Source: Pseudopedobacter alpinus (GTDB lineage: Bacteria; Bacteroidota; Bacteroidia; Sphingobacteriales; Sphingobacteriaceae). From it: a stretch of 64,000 nucleotides of DNA. The notes beneath the pieces are model-generated. The model ran no database searches. It worked only from the letters and a program-made list of their open reading frames with translations, and was not told where the DNA came from. A program made the translations under genes and the position numbers. Each line of letters starts with the position of its first letter. Position 1 is the stretch's first letter. The stretch lies in NCBI RefSeq assembly GCF_042684645.1, contig NZ_JBHULV010000014.1, positions 1 to 64,000 of the forward strand. Direction: 5' to 3'. Below are positions 42,422 through 51,253 of this stretch, one piece after another.

Positions 42422-42720
42422 TTAGGGTTTGGGAAATTTCTGTTTTGGGTGTTGGCGAGTATCAAAAAAGGTTAAAAGAATGAGTTTATTATCTTTGATC
42501 AAATCATCAGATTATGTTTTGTTACAACAGCTTATCTTATCTCTAGTGTGGATGAAATTGATCTAAAAATTTTAGGTTGAACCGTCAGGGTCTGTATTAA
42601 TATTTCAGTTCGTCTTACAAAATCTTTAGCAACTTGGTTGCCCCAATTTTCATTAAGATAGCTAATAACACTATGAAACTTTTGCAATGATTTTGGAGAC
42701 CATTGAATTTCTAAAGCCAT
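42422..42720 (-). pseudogene. Degenerate ParE/RelE-type toxin gene
   Basis: The N-terminal 62 codons read MALEIQWSPKSLQKFHSVIS to ISSTLEIR, a good ParE-like toxin start, then hit TAA. Reading on, AVVTKHNLMI continues in frame, and after a small shift KDNKLILLTFFDTRQHPK follows. This is the expected ParE C-terminus, ending at TAA (42424-42422). So a full-length ~99-codon toxin has been broken by at least one nonsense and one frameshift mutation. Confidence 0.8.
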
Positions 42721-42944
42721 TTTTTATAGGTCTCTTGAGCTTCTAAATGATTTATTAAATCCCCTGCTTCAACTTGCCCAATAGCGTCCTTAATATCTTC
42801 AATTACCTCACTCGGAAGATTTGTCCAGTTATCTGAACTTTGTGTTGAACCAGAAAGAATAGATTTGATAGATTTAATAATATCAATATCATTCGTATCC
42901 AATAATTGTTTTACTAACTCGATCTTCTCTGCCATGATATTCAT
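42711..42944 (-). CDS. Antitoxin-like protein of the broken ParE module
   Basis: The product is 77 residues from MNIMAEK (or 74 from the second Met). It is mostly helical and acidic (IELVKQLLDTNDIDIIKSIKSIL, VIEDIKDAIGQVEAGDLINHLEAQETYKKW), a pattern seen in antitoxins encoded upstream of ParE toxins in Bacteroidota. It overlaps the toxin gene by 10 nt. With the toxin broken, it may be an orphan antitoxin. Confidence 0.65.
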   Translation of the reverse strand: MNIMAEKIELVKQLLDTNDIDIIKSIKSILSGSTQSSDNWTNLPSEVIEDIKDAIGQVEAGDLINHLEAQETYKKWL

Positions 42945-43095
42945 ATTGTAAATTTATGAAATTTAGGGCGATAATAAAACTCAATTTTTCTTGATAAAAA
43001 CATGATGTGATCTAAATCGAATTGCCCTAAGGTTAAGGTTTTATCCTTTTTCTTGCCAATTGTAGCTAACAAATAATCATAATTATATTAATCTG
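42941..43095 (-). pseudogene. Possible C-terminal gene remnant
   Basis: An open stretch of about 45 codons (…GQFDLDHIMFLSRKIEFYYRPKFHKF…) ends at a TGA overlapping the antitoxin ATG. It has plausible amino-acid composition but no start and no recognisable domain. It may be the tail of a decayed gene. The rest of 43096-43350 is AT-rich with nothing I can identify. Confidence 0.25.
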
Positions 43096-43350
43096 TTATC
43101 CAATATACTCATTATCATTTGATGGGTAATGGGTTGGGAAGCATAAGATTGTATAGCTTGCAATATTTGTATTTAAAAATGTAATATATTAAGGTTATAA
43201 TCGGTAATTATCCGATTATCTTATCAAAAAAATACATTATTTAGCAATGCTAATGATAAATTTCAAATCTTCCTTAAATTCAATTAAACCATTCAAATCT
43301 ATCTTTTAAAACTACTTTCATCGTAATTCCGCTGACAAATTTAACGTTCA

Positions 43351-43438
43351 TCCTCTTTCAACTTTCCACGCTACCTTGCCTTCCGCCTTTTAATTTCAGC
43401 CTTCCGCCTCTTCCAACTTTCCACGCTACCTTGCCTTC
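43351..43438. repeat. Intergenic heptamer array with 25-bp direct repeat
   Basis: The 25-bp CAACTTTCCACGCTACCTTG+ unit occurs at 43359-43383 and again at 43414-43438. Between and around it lie heptamers such as CCTTCCG and TTTCCAC. The composition is the same as the arrays inside the neighbouring glycosyltransferase genes. Confidence 0.75.
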
Positions 43439-43445
43439 GGTATTC

Positions 43446-44645
43446 TTATTTATGGTTCTGTCTTAAAGTAGCTGTTTTAATTTCTTTCCACATGAACTGA
43501 TAACCCCATTTTTCTAATACTATTTGATTGATTTCATTTTTTATGGAACCATTTAAAATTATAGATTCTTGTATTTTATCAGCTAAGTATTTGTAATCAC
43601 CAAAAGGATAAGTATGTCCATTTTTTCCTTCCACAATTAAATCTTTACTAGATCCTACCTTATCAGAAGTAATCACTGAACAATTACAAGATAGCGCTTC
43701 ATGAACCGATACTCCCCAAGGTTCGTTTTTTGCCGCATGTATAAAAATAGTACTTAATCCATAGTAGTAGGGTAGTTGCTGATAAGGAACATAGCCTGTA
43801 AAAATAATTTGCAAATGACTGTTTTGATTAGCATATTCTTCTAAAGCTTTTCTTTCTTCGCCATCGCCTACTAAAATTAAGGTTAAGTTTTTATCATTCA
43901 ACAATTTAAAAGCCTCCAAAATATCCCAAGGAGATTCTCTTGGGACAAATTTAGCCACACTTAATAAAACTGTTTCATTCTTAATTTGTAATGTTTCTTT
44001 TAAAAATTTTACTTTTTCTACATCTGCTGATTGTGCTTTAAACCAGACTTCATCTACCGAGTAAGAGAAATAACTGATACGATGATTTGCAATGCTTAAC
44101 CAATTTAAAAAGCGTTTAGTTTCAGAGCCAACGGCAAAGAAATGGTCAAATTGTCTGTAAGCAAAAGGTAAATAGATGCGCTTCAAAAACTTTTTTACTG
44201 GACTTAAATTATAAAGTACAGAGTCTATCCTTAATGCTATGGGAATATTTTTAGATTTACACAGTTTTGCTAAGCCTTTGTATGAATTTTTATATCCATT
44301 CAAAATGATATAATCATAATTTTCCCTAGTAATAATTGTATCTACAGCATTTACAATGTCATTTCTATCAGCAATAAAATGAGTATAACCTTCATATAAG
44401 TTAAACCCCCAGCCTACTTTTTTACCCAATTCAAAATCGTGATAATCCTGCTGGTCAGTATTGTTAAAGATCACATGAAAATCAAAACGCTCATTTTCCA
44501 ATGCTTTCGGCTTTAAGCCTTCCGCCTTCCGCCTTTCCCCTTCCGCCTTTAGCTTTAAGCTTTCCGCTTTAAGCTCTTTTGCTACATACTGGTAAAATGG
44601 CACTTCAAACTGCGTTGGAAATTCCACTATGAAAGCTATTTTCAT
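43446..44645 (-). CDS. GT4 glycosyltransferase with heptamer-encoded insert
   Basis: The 399-residue GT-B enzyme has the N-domain start MKIAFIVEFPTQFEVPFYQY and a donor domain with LLSVAKFVPRESPWDILEAFKLL, LTLILVGDGEE and HAAKNEPWGVSVHEALSCNCSVI. Residues about 22-49 (LKAESLKLKAEGERRKAEG type) are encoded by ten or more in-register heptamers at 44505-44574 and look inserted into a loop after the first helix. The frame is kept. It overlaps the previous gene by 4 nt. Confidence 0.85.
   Translation of the reverse strand: MKIAFIVEFPTQFEVPFYQYVAKELKAESLKLKAEGERRKAEGLKPKALENERFDFHVIFNNTDQQDYHDFELGKKVGWGFNLYEGYTHFIADRNDIVNAVDTIITRENYDYIILNGYKNSYKGLAKLCKSKNIPIALRIDSVLYNLSPVKKFLKRIYLPFAYRQFDHFFAVGSETKRFLNWLSIANHRISYFSYSVDEVWFKAQSADVEKVKFLKETLQIKNETVLLSVAKFVPRESPWDILEAFKLLNDKNLTLILVGDGEERKALEEYANQNSHLQIIFTGYVPYQQLPYYYGLSTIFIHAAKNEPWGVSVHEALSCNCSVITSDKVGSSKDLIVEGKNGHTYPFGDYKYLADKIQESIILNGSIKNEINQIVLEKWGYQFMWKEIKTATLRQNHK
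44498..44581. repeat. Heptanucleotide array in the GT4 gene at 43446
   Basis: Plus strand heptamers in perfect register at 44505-44574: TTTCGGC, TTTAAGC, CTTCCGC twice, CTTTCCC, CTTCCGC, CTTTAGC, TTTAAGC, TTTCCGC, TTTAAGC. Including one weaker unit on each side, 12 units make 84 bp, a multiple of three. Confidence 0.85.
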
Positions 44646-45976
44646 CGGTTATCTGCTAAAATTTCTTTAAAAACTTTCCCTAACTGGATATAATAATTCT
44701 CCCAAATCATATTTTTGGAACTAGCTAAAACTCTTAATTTTAATTCATTCCTTTCTTGCTGATTGAGCTGGATGTAATACTTTAAAATATTAGATAAATG
44801 CTCACTATCTAATCGATCCATAATAAAGCCATCTTTTTCATGTGTTATCATTTCGCCAGCACCAACAAAAGGAGAAACCACATTAGGAATTCCTTGCATC
44901 ATGGTTTCTGGTACCACCATCGCAAAAGAATCAAACCTGCTGGTTTGTACATTTAAATCAAAAGCTTCTTTTCGCAGATAATTAAATAATTCTCCCTGAC
45001 TCATCGCCGGCTGATAGATAAGTTTAATGTTTTTATTAAGAATTGTTTTCGGAAGATGCTGACTTACCCATTCCTCTCTTATCCTGCCTATTAAGTGCAC
45101 CTCTACAAAAGCGGAATACTCATACCCATAAACTCCTTCTAAAAATATATCTAAGCCCTTACGATATTCTAAATTAGCTATAAAAGATAATTTAATGCTG
45201 TTTATGGACTTATTATTATCATTGAGATTAATAATCTGCTGACTGCTGACTTCCAACAGCGGACTATTCAAAGCTTGATTATTACTACTTGACTCTTGCA
45301 TCTCCCCCAATTTTCCCATATTTCCAATGTCTTGTTTCTTGCTGCTTGCTGCTTGCATCTCCCTTCGCTCTGCCCCCAAATACAATACAAATTCCTTCTT
45401 AGCCGAGGTCATCCCTTCAAAACTATCTCTACAAAATTTAGAACAGTAAAATCCATAATCAATTAAAACTCTCTCTTTCAGCTTTAAATCAATTCCAAAT
45501 GGAGTTTCATTAATTCCTAATGTCTTCGCTTTTTCATGACTAATAGACGCAAAATCCATAATCACAGGGATATTCCACTTATTACAATATTTAACCACAG
45601 GCCATCCGGTAGTTTCAAAACAAACCACCATCAAATTTTTTCTGTTCAAATAAATGGATGGCAGGCATAAATAACCAAATATTTGTTGCCAAAAATAAAT
45701 GGGGTTATTATGGCTTTGGTTGTTTGGGTTAACAATGATTTTATTGTATAAAAATTTGCTCAAACTATATAACAAGGTATATAGGTAATGATTGATGATT
45801 TTAATCTCTTTATCAATTGGCTTCACCCGTTTTTTTAATATCCCAAATACTTTATCACTGGGCTTATAAAGCACACTGGTTAATAAGGTGATATTTTTAA
45901 ATAAGCCAGACCTATTTGCTCCATTAGCTAAACGTGGTGAATGTTGTATGCCGGGATGAATGATAAACAATTTCAT
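44642..45976 (-). CDS. GT4 glycosyltransferase with 49-residue heptamer insert
   Basis: The 444-residue GT-B enzyme has an N-domain with MKLFIIHPGIQHSPRLANG and VMDFASISHEKAKTLGI; the donor domain has IKLSFIANLEYRKGLDIFLEGV, VEVHLIGRI and SRFDSFAMVVPETMMQGIPNVVSP. Residues about 199-248 are an insert of Gln/Ser/Asn/Glu-rich sequence encoded by 21 consecutive heptamers at 45233-45379 (147 bp, 49 codons). It is placed at the domain linker and preserves the frame. Confidence 0.85.
   Translation of the reverse strand: MKLFIIHPGIQHSPRLANGANRSGLFKNITLLTSVLYKPSDKVFGILKKRVKPIDKEIKIINHYLYTLLYSLSKFLYNKIIVNPNNQSHNNPIYFWQQIFGYLCLPSIYLNRKNLMVVCFETTGWPVVKYCNKWNIPVIMDFASISHEKAKTLGINETPFGIDLKLKERVLIDYGFYCSKFCRDSFEGMTSAKKEFVLYLGAERREMQAASSKKQDIGNMGKLGEMQESSSNNQALNSPLLEVSSQQIINLNDNNKSINSIKLSFIANLEYRKGLDIFLEGVYGYEYSAFVEVHLIGRIREEWVSQHLPKTILNKNIKLIYQPAMSQGELFNYLRKEAFDLNVQTSRFDSFAMVVPETMMQGIPNVVSPFVGAGEMITHEKDGFIMDRLDSEHLSNILKYYIQLNQQERNELKLRVLASSKNMIWENYYIQLGKVFKEILADNR
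45233..45379. repeat. 21-unit heptanucleotide array in the GT4 gene at 44642
   Basis: In perfect 7-bp register on the plus strand, with units such as TGACTGC, TGACTTC, TTGACTC, TTGCATC, CTTGTTT, CTTGCTG twice and CTTGCAT. The units are degenerate but the period is unbroken for 147 bp. Confidence 0.8.
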
Positions 45977-47262
45977 TATAAATCCTTGGTGCTTTCTAAA
46001 CGGCTAACCCGATCAATCATAGCTATTCCTAACATGAAGAAAAAAGCATTATAAGTATTATAAATAATGCTAAATACAAATAGAGAAAGGGTAAATATTG
46101 TGAGCTTAAAAAAGAAACTACCTTTTAAAAACTGCATGAGATAAAAAAGCATCACAAATCTTAATATTAAAAGTACATATCCACCTTCGAGTACTACTCT
46201 TTTAAATTCTGTTTCAAAACCTTGACCCCTCAAATTGGGGTTGTATCCAAATAAAGCATTGGCGCCTTGATAGGTAGAGCCTAACCCGACACCAATCATA
46301 TCATGTTCAAATTCTAAATTAATTAACTCGTTTAATGCACCAGATACTCTACCTTGCGTGTTTTCACTTGTACCTTCTGTTCTTTCTTCAAAGTTATTTG
46401 AGCTTTGTGTAAATTTCTCATAAATATGCAATGGATCTTGCAATATGAAATTAAAAAAACCACCCACAAAAACCACCAAAAACGCACCACCTATTAATTT
46501 ACTATTGGCTTTGATATTTACAGAAGTTAAAATGTACGTCCCAATAATGATCAAATAGGAATAGGTAGTACCTCTAGAGCCAGATATTAAACAACCATAA
46601 TAGCCTATGGCTAAAAAAGGGATCAAAATGAAGGGCTGATACCTGATTTTAATTAAGACGCAGGCCATTAAGGTATAAAATAACATGAAAGAACTATAAC
46701 CGCTAATATAGCTAAAGGTACCAGAAACTCTTACTGCATCTCCTACCAATGCATCAGCAAATCCTTCCCCCTCTGTAACTGCATACCTGTTTAAATAGGC
46801 ATCAGCAGGTAAGGTAGATTGTATAGAACCTAAAATAACTTGGGCAAAGCATAGGATAATAAGTAAAGGAATTAATTTTTCTAGTTTAAAAGCTTCTGGA
46901 TCTTTCACGTAAATAAACATAGGTAACCAAAAACTCAAGTGGACTATAATTCCTAAAATACCATGCCCCAAGGTAGCGCCTAGAGGATTTGCAGCGAGTA
47001 ATAAAAGCGTAAAAATATAAGTAAGTAGAATAATGAAAATATTCCGCTGTTTATAATCAAAATGAAATGCATTTTTAAAAAGAATAAAACTTAATGGAAT
47101 TATTAATTGTATGCCTAAAATTGCGTTCGATAAAATTTTAGAATCTGTCCCCCACTTTCTTGCGGCACCCGAAAGCGTGGTGAAAAGAAAAAGATAAAGA
47201 ATTATCCGCAGCCTCTTTTCATTTTTTAAACCTACCCAAGTATCTTTAATAGCTTTAAACAT
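45976..47262 (-). CDS. Wzy-like O-antigen polymerase/ligase
   Basis: The 428-residue inner-membrane protein has about eleven hydrophobic segments (ILYLFLFTTLSGAA, LIIPLSFILF, FIILLTYIFTLLLLAANPLG and others). A large periplasmic loop around FTQSSNNFEERTEGTSENTQGR and the Wzy/WaaL-type SGSRGTTYSYLIII segment are visible. It would polymerise or ligate undecaprenyl-linked repeat units. Its stop overlaps the next gene by 1 nt. Polymerase versus ligase cannot be settled from the sequence. Confidence 0.8.
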   Translation of the reverse strand: MFKAIKDTWVGLKNEKRLRIILYLFLFTTLSGAARKWGTDSKILSNAILGIQLIIPLSFILFKNAFHFDYKQRNIFIILLTYIFTLLLLAANPLGATLGHGILGIIVHLSFWLPMFIYVKDPEAFKLEKLIPLLIILCFAQVILGSIQSTLPADAYLNRYAVTEGEGFADALVGDAVRVSGTFSYISGYSSFMLFYTLMACVLIKIRYQPFILIPFLAIGYYGCLISGSRGTTYSYLIIIGTYILTSVNIKANSKLIGGAFLVVFVGGFFNFILQDPLHIYEKFTQSSNNFEERTEGTSENTQGRVSGALNELINLEFEHDMIGVGLGSTYQGANALFGYNPNLRGQGFETEFKRVVLEGGYVLLILRFVMLFYLMQFLKGSFFFKLTIFTLSLFVFSIIYNTYNAFFFMLGIAMIDRVSRLESTKDL

Positions 47263-48304
47263 TGATAATAGCTTTTAAATTTTTTATGTAATTTGTATAA
47301 GAATAATCAACTGAAATAAGCTTGCAATATTTTTTTATATTCGAATAACTGGCTGCATCTACTAAAAAGTTTAACTTTTTTATTAAGTCATTCAAATCTC
47401 CAGATTCAAATATTAAATTTGATTTTTGTACGGATGCTACCATTGCTGGTTGAGAAGAAACCAATACTGGTACGCCCATCATTAAAGATTCTGCCATAAT
47501 TAAAGGGGAGCCTTCAATATGGCTTGTAGAAGGAATCACGGTTAAATGGACTTTTTTCAACCACTCTTTAAGTTGCTCTTTCGAAACGGGTTCATGGTAG
47601 TAGATAAAGTGTTTAGTGTTTTGATGCTGCAAAAATCCCCTTTCTGGGCCATCTCCAACAAAATGTAAATGTATAACTTCTTTATACTTATTAATCTCTT
47701 TAACGGCATCAACGATAAGGCTAACGCCTTTACCTTCAATTAATCTTCCTGCAAACAAACATTGAAAAGGTGTTTTTGGCAAAATATCATCATAATGATC
47801 ATCATCCTGGTTAGAAAACGTTGGGTCTGCAGGGTTGATAAGAAGCTTTGAATTGTGCCTGCCAAAAGCTTTTTTCAACTCTAAAAAGCTATATTGACTA
47901 ACTCCAATGTTTGCTTTTGCTAACTTTGCCAATACCCATCTTAACTTATTTAAAACTTTAGTTTTTAAACTATTATTTCTAATATCTTTAAAAAGTGTTG
48001 CCATCTGATAAATAATCATAAATGGTTTTAGAGCGAATATGGAAGGTATAATGATTTTAAAAGACACGCCTCCATTAATCATAACTAAATCGTGATTTTT
48101 TACTTGGTTATAAAATAAATAGAGCGATTTGCTTTCTAAAACATTAAATTTAGCATGATTAAGTGCATTTTTTTGTGGGGTAAGTAAAGTAAGATGATGG
48201 CCTAATAAAACAAGTGATTCGCACAAAAGAAGAGTATTGTTTTCTAAACCACCAATAGATGGTAAATAATTTTCTGTATAAACTAAAATCCTTTTTGTAC
48301 CCAT
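47255..48304 (-). CDS. GT4 glycosyltransferase
   Basis: The 349-residue GT-B enzyme begins ILVYTENYLPSIGGLENNTLLLCESLV. The donor domain has FQCLFAGRLIEGKGVSLIVDAVKEI, HLHFVGDGPERGF and IEGSPLIMAESLMMGVPVLVSSQPAM, with the conserved Glu pair. It overlaps the FkbM gene by 22 nt and the polymerase gene by 8 nt. Donor and acceptor are unknown. Confidence 0.88.
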   Translation of the reverse strand: MGTKRILVYTENYLPSIGGLENNTLLLCESLVLLGHHLTLLTPQKNALNHAKFNVLESKSLYLFYNQVKNHDLVMINGGVSFKIIIPSIFALKPFMIIYQMATLFKDIRNNSLKTKVLNKLRWVLAKLAKANIGVSQYSFLELKKAFGRHNSKLLINPADPTFSNQDDDHYDDILPKTPFQCLFAGRLIEGKGVSLIVDAVKEINKYKEVIHLHFVGDGPERGFLQHQNTKHFIYYHEPVSKEQLKEWLKKVHLTVIPSTSHIEGSPLIMAESLMMGVPVLVSSQPAMVASVQKSNLIFESGDLNDLIKKLNFLVDAASYSNIKKYCKLISVDYSYTNYIKNLKAIINV

Positions 48305-48984
48305 AATTGATTTCTATAACCACTCTCCTCTAACTTATCAAGTTGCAGTTCAAACCCAGCATTACTTAGTTTTAAAATATGCGTAGCTAATTTTTCGCCA
48401 TCATAATGAAACTCTATAATGATTGCTTTAGCAGCCTTTACCCAGTCAAAGTAATTTTCAAAAAGTAAATCTTCTGCCCCTTCTATGTCAATTTTCAATA
48501 ACTCTGGTTTCTCCAATAAATTAAAATCAATAAAGGGGACTTCAATACCATTTTTTGATATTTTGCTAGCTAATAAATTCTTTTTATCCGCACTAAAAAA
48601 AATATTTTCTTTAGGCCCTGCAGCGCCGTGTCTAATGGTATAAAAACAGTTAGGTGTTAAACTACTCATGTTCTCTTCTAACTTTTTAATTAAGCTTTTA
48701 TTTGCTTCAACTAAAACATAATCAATTTTTTGAGGCTCATATTTATAAGCAAATACTTGGTTACACAAACTACTAAACAAACCAAAATTAGCACCTAAAT
48801 CAAAAATGTTTTTCGGTACAAAATTTATTTTAAAAAGCGCATCCCAATAAAATGGATTCAAAAAAACATCTTGAAATGAAGATATTTTATGTTTATCATT
48901 TAACTTGATACTCGCATTTCCGGATAGGCGCAATAAGCAAGGAACTAAAAAACCCAACCTTCTAAACAAAAAACCGCTATCCAT
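48283..48984 (-). CDS. FkbM-family methyltransferase
   Basis: The 233-residue SAM-dependent O-methyltransferase has the glycine-rich SAM site NIFDLGANFGLFSSLC, an acidic KIDYVLVEANKS loop and the FkbM signature LLKIDIEGAEDLLFENY. In polysaccharide clusters this family usually methylates a sugar hydroxyl. It lies between two glycosyltransferases with overlapping ends. Confidence 0.85.
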   Translation of the reverse strand: MDSGFLFRRLGFLVPCLLRLSGNASIKLNDKHKISSFQDVFLNPFYWDALFKINFVPKNIFDLGANFGLFSSLCNQVFAYKYEPQKIDYVLVEANKSLIKKLEENMSSLTPNCFYTIRHGAAGPKENIFFSADKKNLLASKISKNGIEVPFIDFNLLEKPELLKIDIEGAEDLLFENYFDWVKAAKAIIIEFHYDGEKLATHILKLSNAGFELQLDKLEESGYRNQLWVQKGF

Positions 48985-50071
48985 TTTTTTTCATTAAAAT
49001 TTCCATTCTATTCACATATTGCTTCCAAGCAAAACTAGTCTCATATAATTTTTTTCCATTTAAACCAATTTCAATCAATTGATGATGGTCTTTTAAAGAG
49101 TTATAAATTATGGAAGTTGACTCTTCTACATCGTTATGATCAAGGCAGATATAATTTTGGTTCTCTATAAAAACGTTTGGCTCAGTAAAATCTCCTTTGG
49201 TAGAAAATATAGGAATACCCATACAAAGTGCAGTGGCGCTAGCACCACTCTTAGTGTTTAAGCCGCCTCCACCATCTTCTGTTACGGGTTCCAACAATAT
49301 AAATGCATCTAATGTTGCCAAATGCTTTACAATGTTCGAATCCGTTAGCTTTCCGCTACGACTAATTTTTATAGAGTTTAACTTTTTAGTAATATCTTTA
49401 ATTTGCTTAATGTACTTTGGCTGGTAGTTCCCTATAAACTCGAAATCACAAATTAAGCCTTTAGCTTCAAGCCTTATAATTACTTCTAATAAAAATTTAG
49501 GGTCTCTATTACCAAAAGTCCCAATTTTTAACCTTTCTTTAGAAATTTTAGGCCCATCTAGCTCTTCAATATAATTCTCAAAATTAGAGGGCGTAAAAAA
49601 AACCTGGCTCTTTCTTCCCATTTCAGTAAGTTGATTTTCATACAAATGGGTGGTGGTTAAAATTAAATTGGCATATTTACTAGCCTTACGCAGTGTTCTT
49701 TGCTGTAAAAAACGATAGATTCTTAATTTTAGACTCTTTTCTTCTCTAATAAAAGTTTCGTGTATAATTAAACATACCTTCGCTGGTGTATAATGATGAA
49801 TTCTATTATACAATTTAGTTAGCCAATTTGGTGCACCAAACCTATTATAACTATAACCATTATATTGAAATATTACCCAATCTGATTTATGACGTTTAAT
49901 TTTGTTAACTAAAATTCCAATTTCTTTTTCTTCTAAAGAAATGATGCCATCATCATAAATAACCTGTACAGCATGACCTGCTTCAATTAAATATTGATTT
50001 AAATATCCGCTATGATGGCCTATCCCGTCTGGTGTAGGATGATAATATCTTGTAATGATGGTAAATTTCAA
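48977..50071 (-). CDS. GT4 glycosyltransferase
   Basis: The 364-residue GT-B protein has the N-terminal FTIITRYYHPTPDGIGHHSGYLNQYLIEAGH, LKIGTFGNRDPKFLLEVIIRL and a LLEPVTEDGGGGLNTKSGASATALCMGIPIFS donor segment. It is more divergent than its neighbours, with a Gly-rich loop in place of the usual E-x7-E, so donor binding may differ. A 108-bp gap separates it from the gene upstream. Confidence 0.75.
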   Translation of the reverse strand: MKFTIITRYYHPTPDGIGHHSGYLNQYLIEAGHAVQVIYDDGIISLEEKEIGILVNKIKRHKSDWVIFQYNGYSYNRFGAPNWLTKLYNRIHHYTPAKVCLIIHETFIREEKSLKLRIYRFLQQRTLRKASKYANLILTTTHLYENQLTEMGRKSQVFFTPSNFENYIEELDGPKISKERLKIGTFGNRDPKFLLEVIIRLEAKGLICDFEFIGNYQPKYIKQIKDITKKLNSIKISRSGKLTDSNIVKHLATLDAFILLEPVTEDGGGGLNTKSGASATALCMGIPIFSTKGDFTEPNVFIENQNYICLDHNDVEESTSIIYNSLKDHHQLIEIGLNGKKLYETSFAWKQYVNRMEILMKKNG

Positions 50072-50179
50072 ATCAAATTTTAAGTATAATAGTTCAGTTA
50101 ATCAATTATAAAGCAAAGGTATTCAAATTAAATAAAAACTTGCCTATGTTTTATTGGGCATAGTATCAATGGCTGGTGC

Positions 50180-51253
50180 TTACTTTTTCAGGATATTTTC
50201 TATTAAAAGTACATTATTATCAATATTATAGTTAAGTATAATATGATCTTGTAGTTTACTAAAATCATAACTTAATTCAGAATGGTAATATTTAAAAATC
50301 CTATCTGCTAACTCCAACTCAGTTTCATATACAAATGTATTTTTTTCTGGAGCTAATATCTGCTCCACTATTCCTACCTTTCTTGCAAAAACAGGGGTTC
50401 CCGCTAAAACAGATTCTGGCAAAGTTCTGCCGAAAGATTCATCTATAATGGATGGAAAAATAGAGATGTCATAATTCTGGAAATATTCAAACGGGTTAGT
50501 AATGGGGCTTTTAATGTTCACTAGGTAGGCCAATTCTTTTTCTGAAATAAAAGTAAGGATTTCTTGTCTGTACCTTTTTTCGATCGCAGAATCTGAAGGG
50601 CCAGTAATGTCTAAATGTATTTCAAGTTGAAATTTTTCTTTTAGTATTAACCATGCTTCTAATAATTCTAAGAGCCCTTTTTCTGGAGATAATCGACCTA
50701 AATAGGTAGCATTATTAGTAAATGCTTTTCTTTGGGGTAATGGAGCTTTTAGAGAGATTTTTATCCCATCATTAACCACATTTAATTTGTGCTCCTTAAA
50801 ATAGTTTAAATATTGTGCTTTAATAAGGTGGTTTACACATATAAAGTTATCTACCAATTTACCTGCTAAATTAAACAGCCTACTATTACCTTGCTTAGGC
50901 ACACGAATATGACAGATTATGTTTACCTGTCTTAATAATTTGCAAATTGAGGCAGTAATTGTATCAGATAATTGATTAACATAAATAACATCAGGTTTAA
51001 AATGGTTAATAATTTTAGCGGCCTTGTATAATTTAACCCAAGTAGAAACGCTTGAATAGTTTATTTCCGTTTTTGGTATTTTTATATGTTGTATTCCAAT
51101 TTTGTCATAAGCTAATAGGTAGTCTCCTTCTTCTACATAAAAAACGGTGACCTGGTGACCTAAGTTTTTTAGTCCTGCTAGAACTTCAAAAAAAGCTTTC
51201 TCAGACCCACCTTTTTTACTTGTAGGGTGATATTCTATCGCTGAAATTTTCAT
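50180..51253 (-). CDS. GT4 glycosyltransferase
   Basis: The 357-residue GT-B enzyme has N-domain KKGGSEKAFFEVLAGLKNLGHQVTVF and HIRVPKQGNSRLF; the donor domain has ATYLGRLSPEKGLLELLEAWLILK and ISIFPSIIDESFGRTLPESVLAGTPVFARKVGI with the two catalytic Glu. It abuts the GT2 gene with no spacer. Confidence 0.88.
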   Translation of the reverse strand: MKISAIEYHPTSKKGGSEKAFFEVLAGLKNLGHQVTVFYVEEGDYLLAYDKIGIQHIKIPKTEINYSSVSTWVKLYKAAKIINHFKPDVIYVNQLSDTITASICKLLRQVNIICHIRVPKQGNSRLFNLAGKLVDNFICVNHLIKAQYLNYFKEHKLNVVNDGIKISLKAPLPQRKAFTNNATYLGRLSPEKGLLELLEAWLILKEKFQLEIHLDITGPSDSAIEKRYRQEILTFISEKELAYLVNIKSPITNPFEYFQNYDISIFPSIIDESFGRTLPESVLAGTPVFARKVGIVEQILAPEKNTFVYETELELADRIFKYYHSELSYDFSKLQDHIILNYNIDNNVLLIENILKK

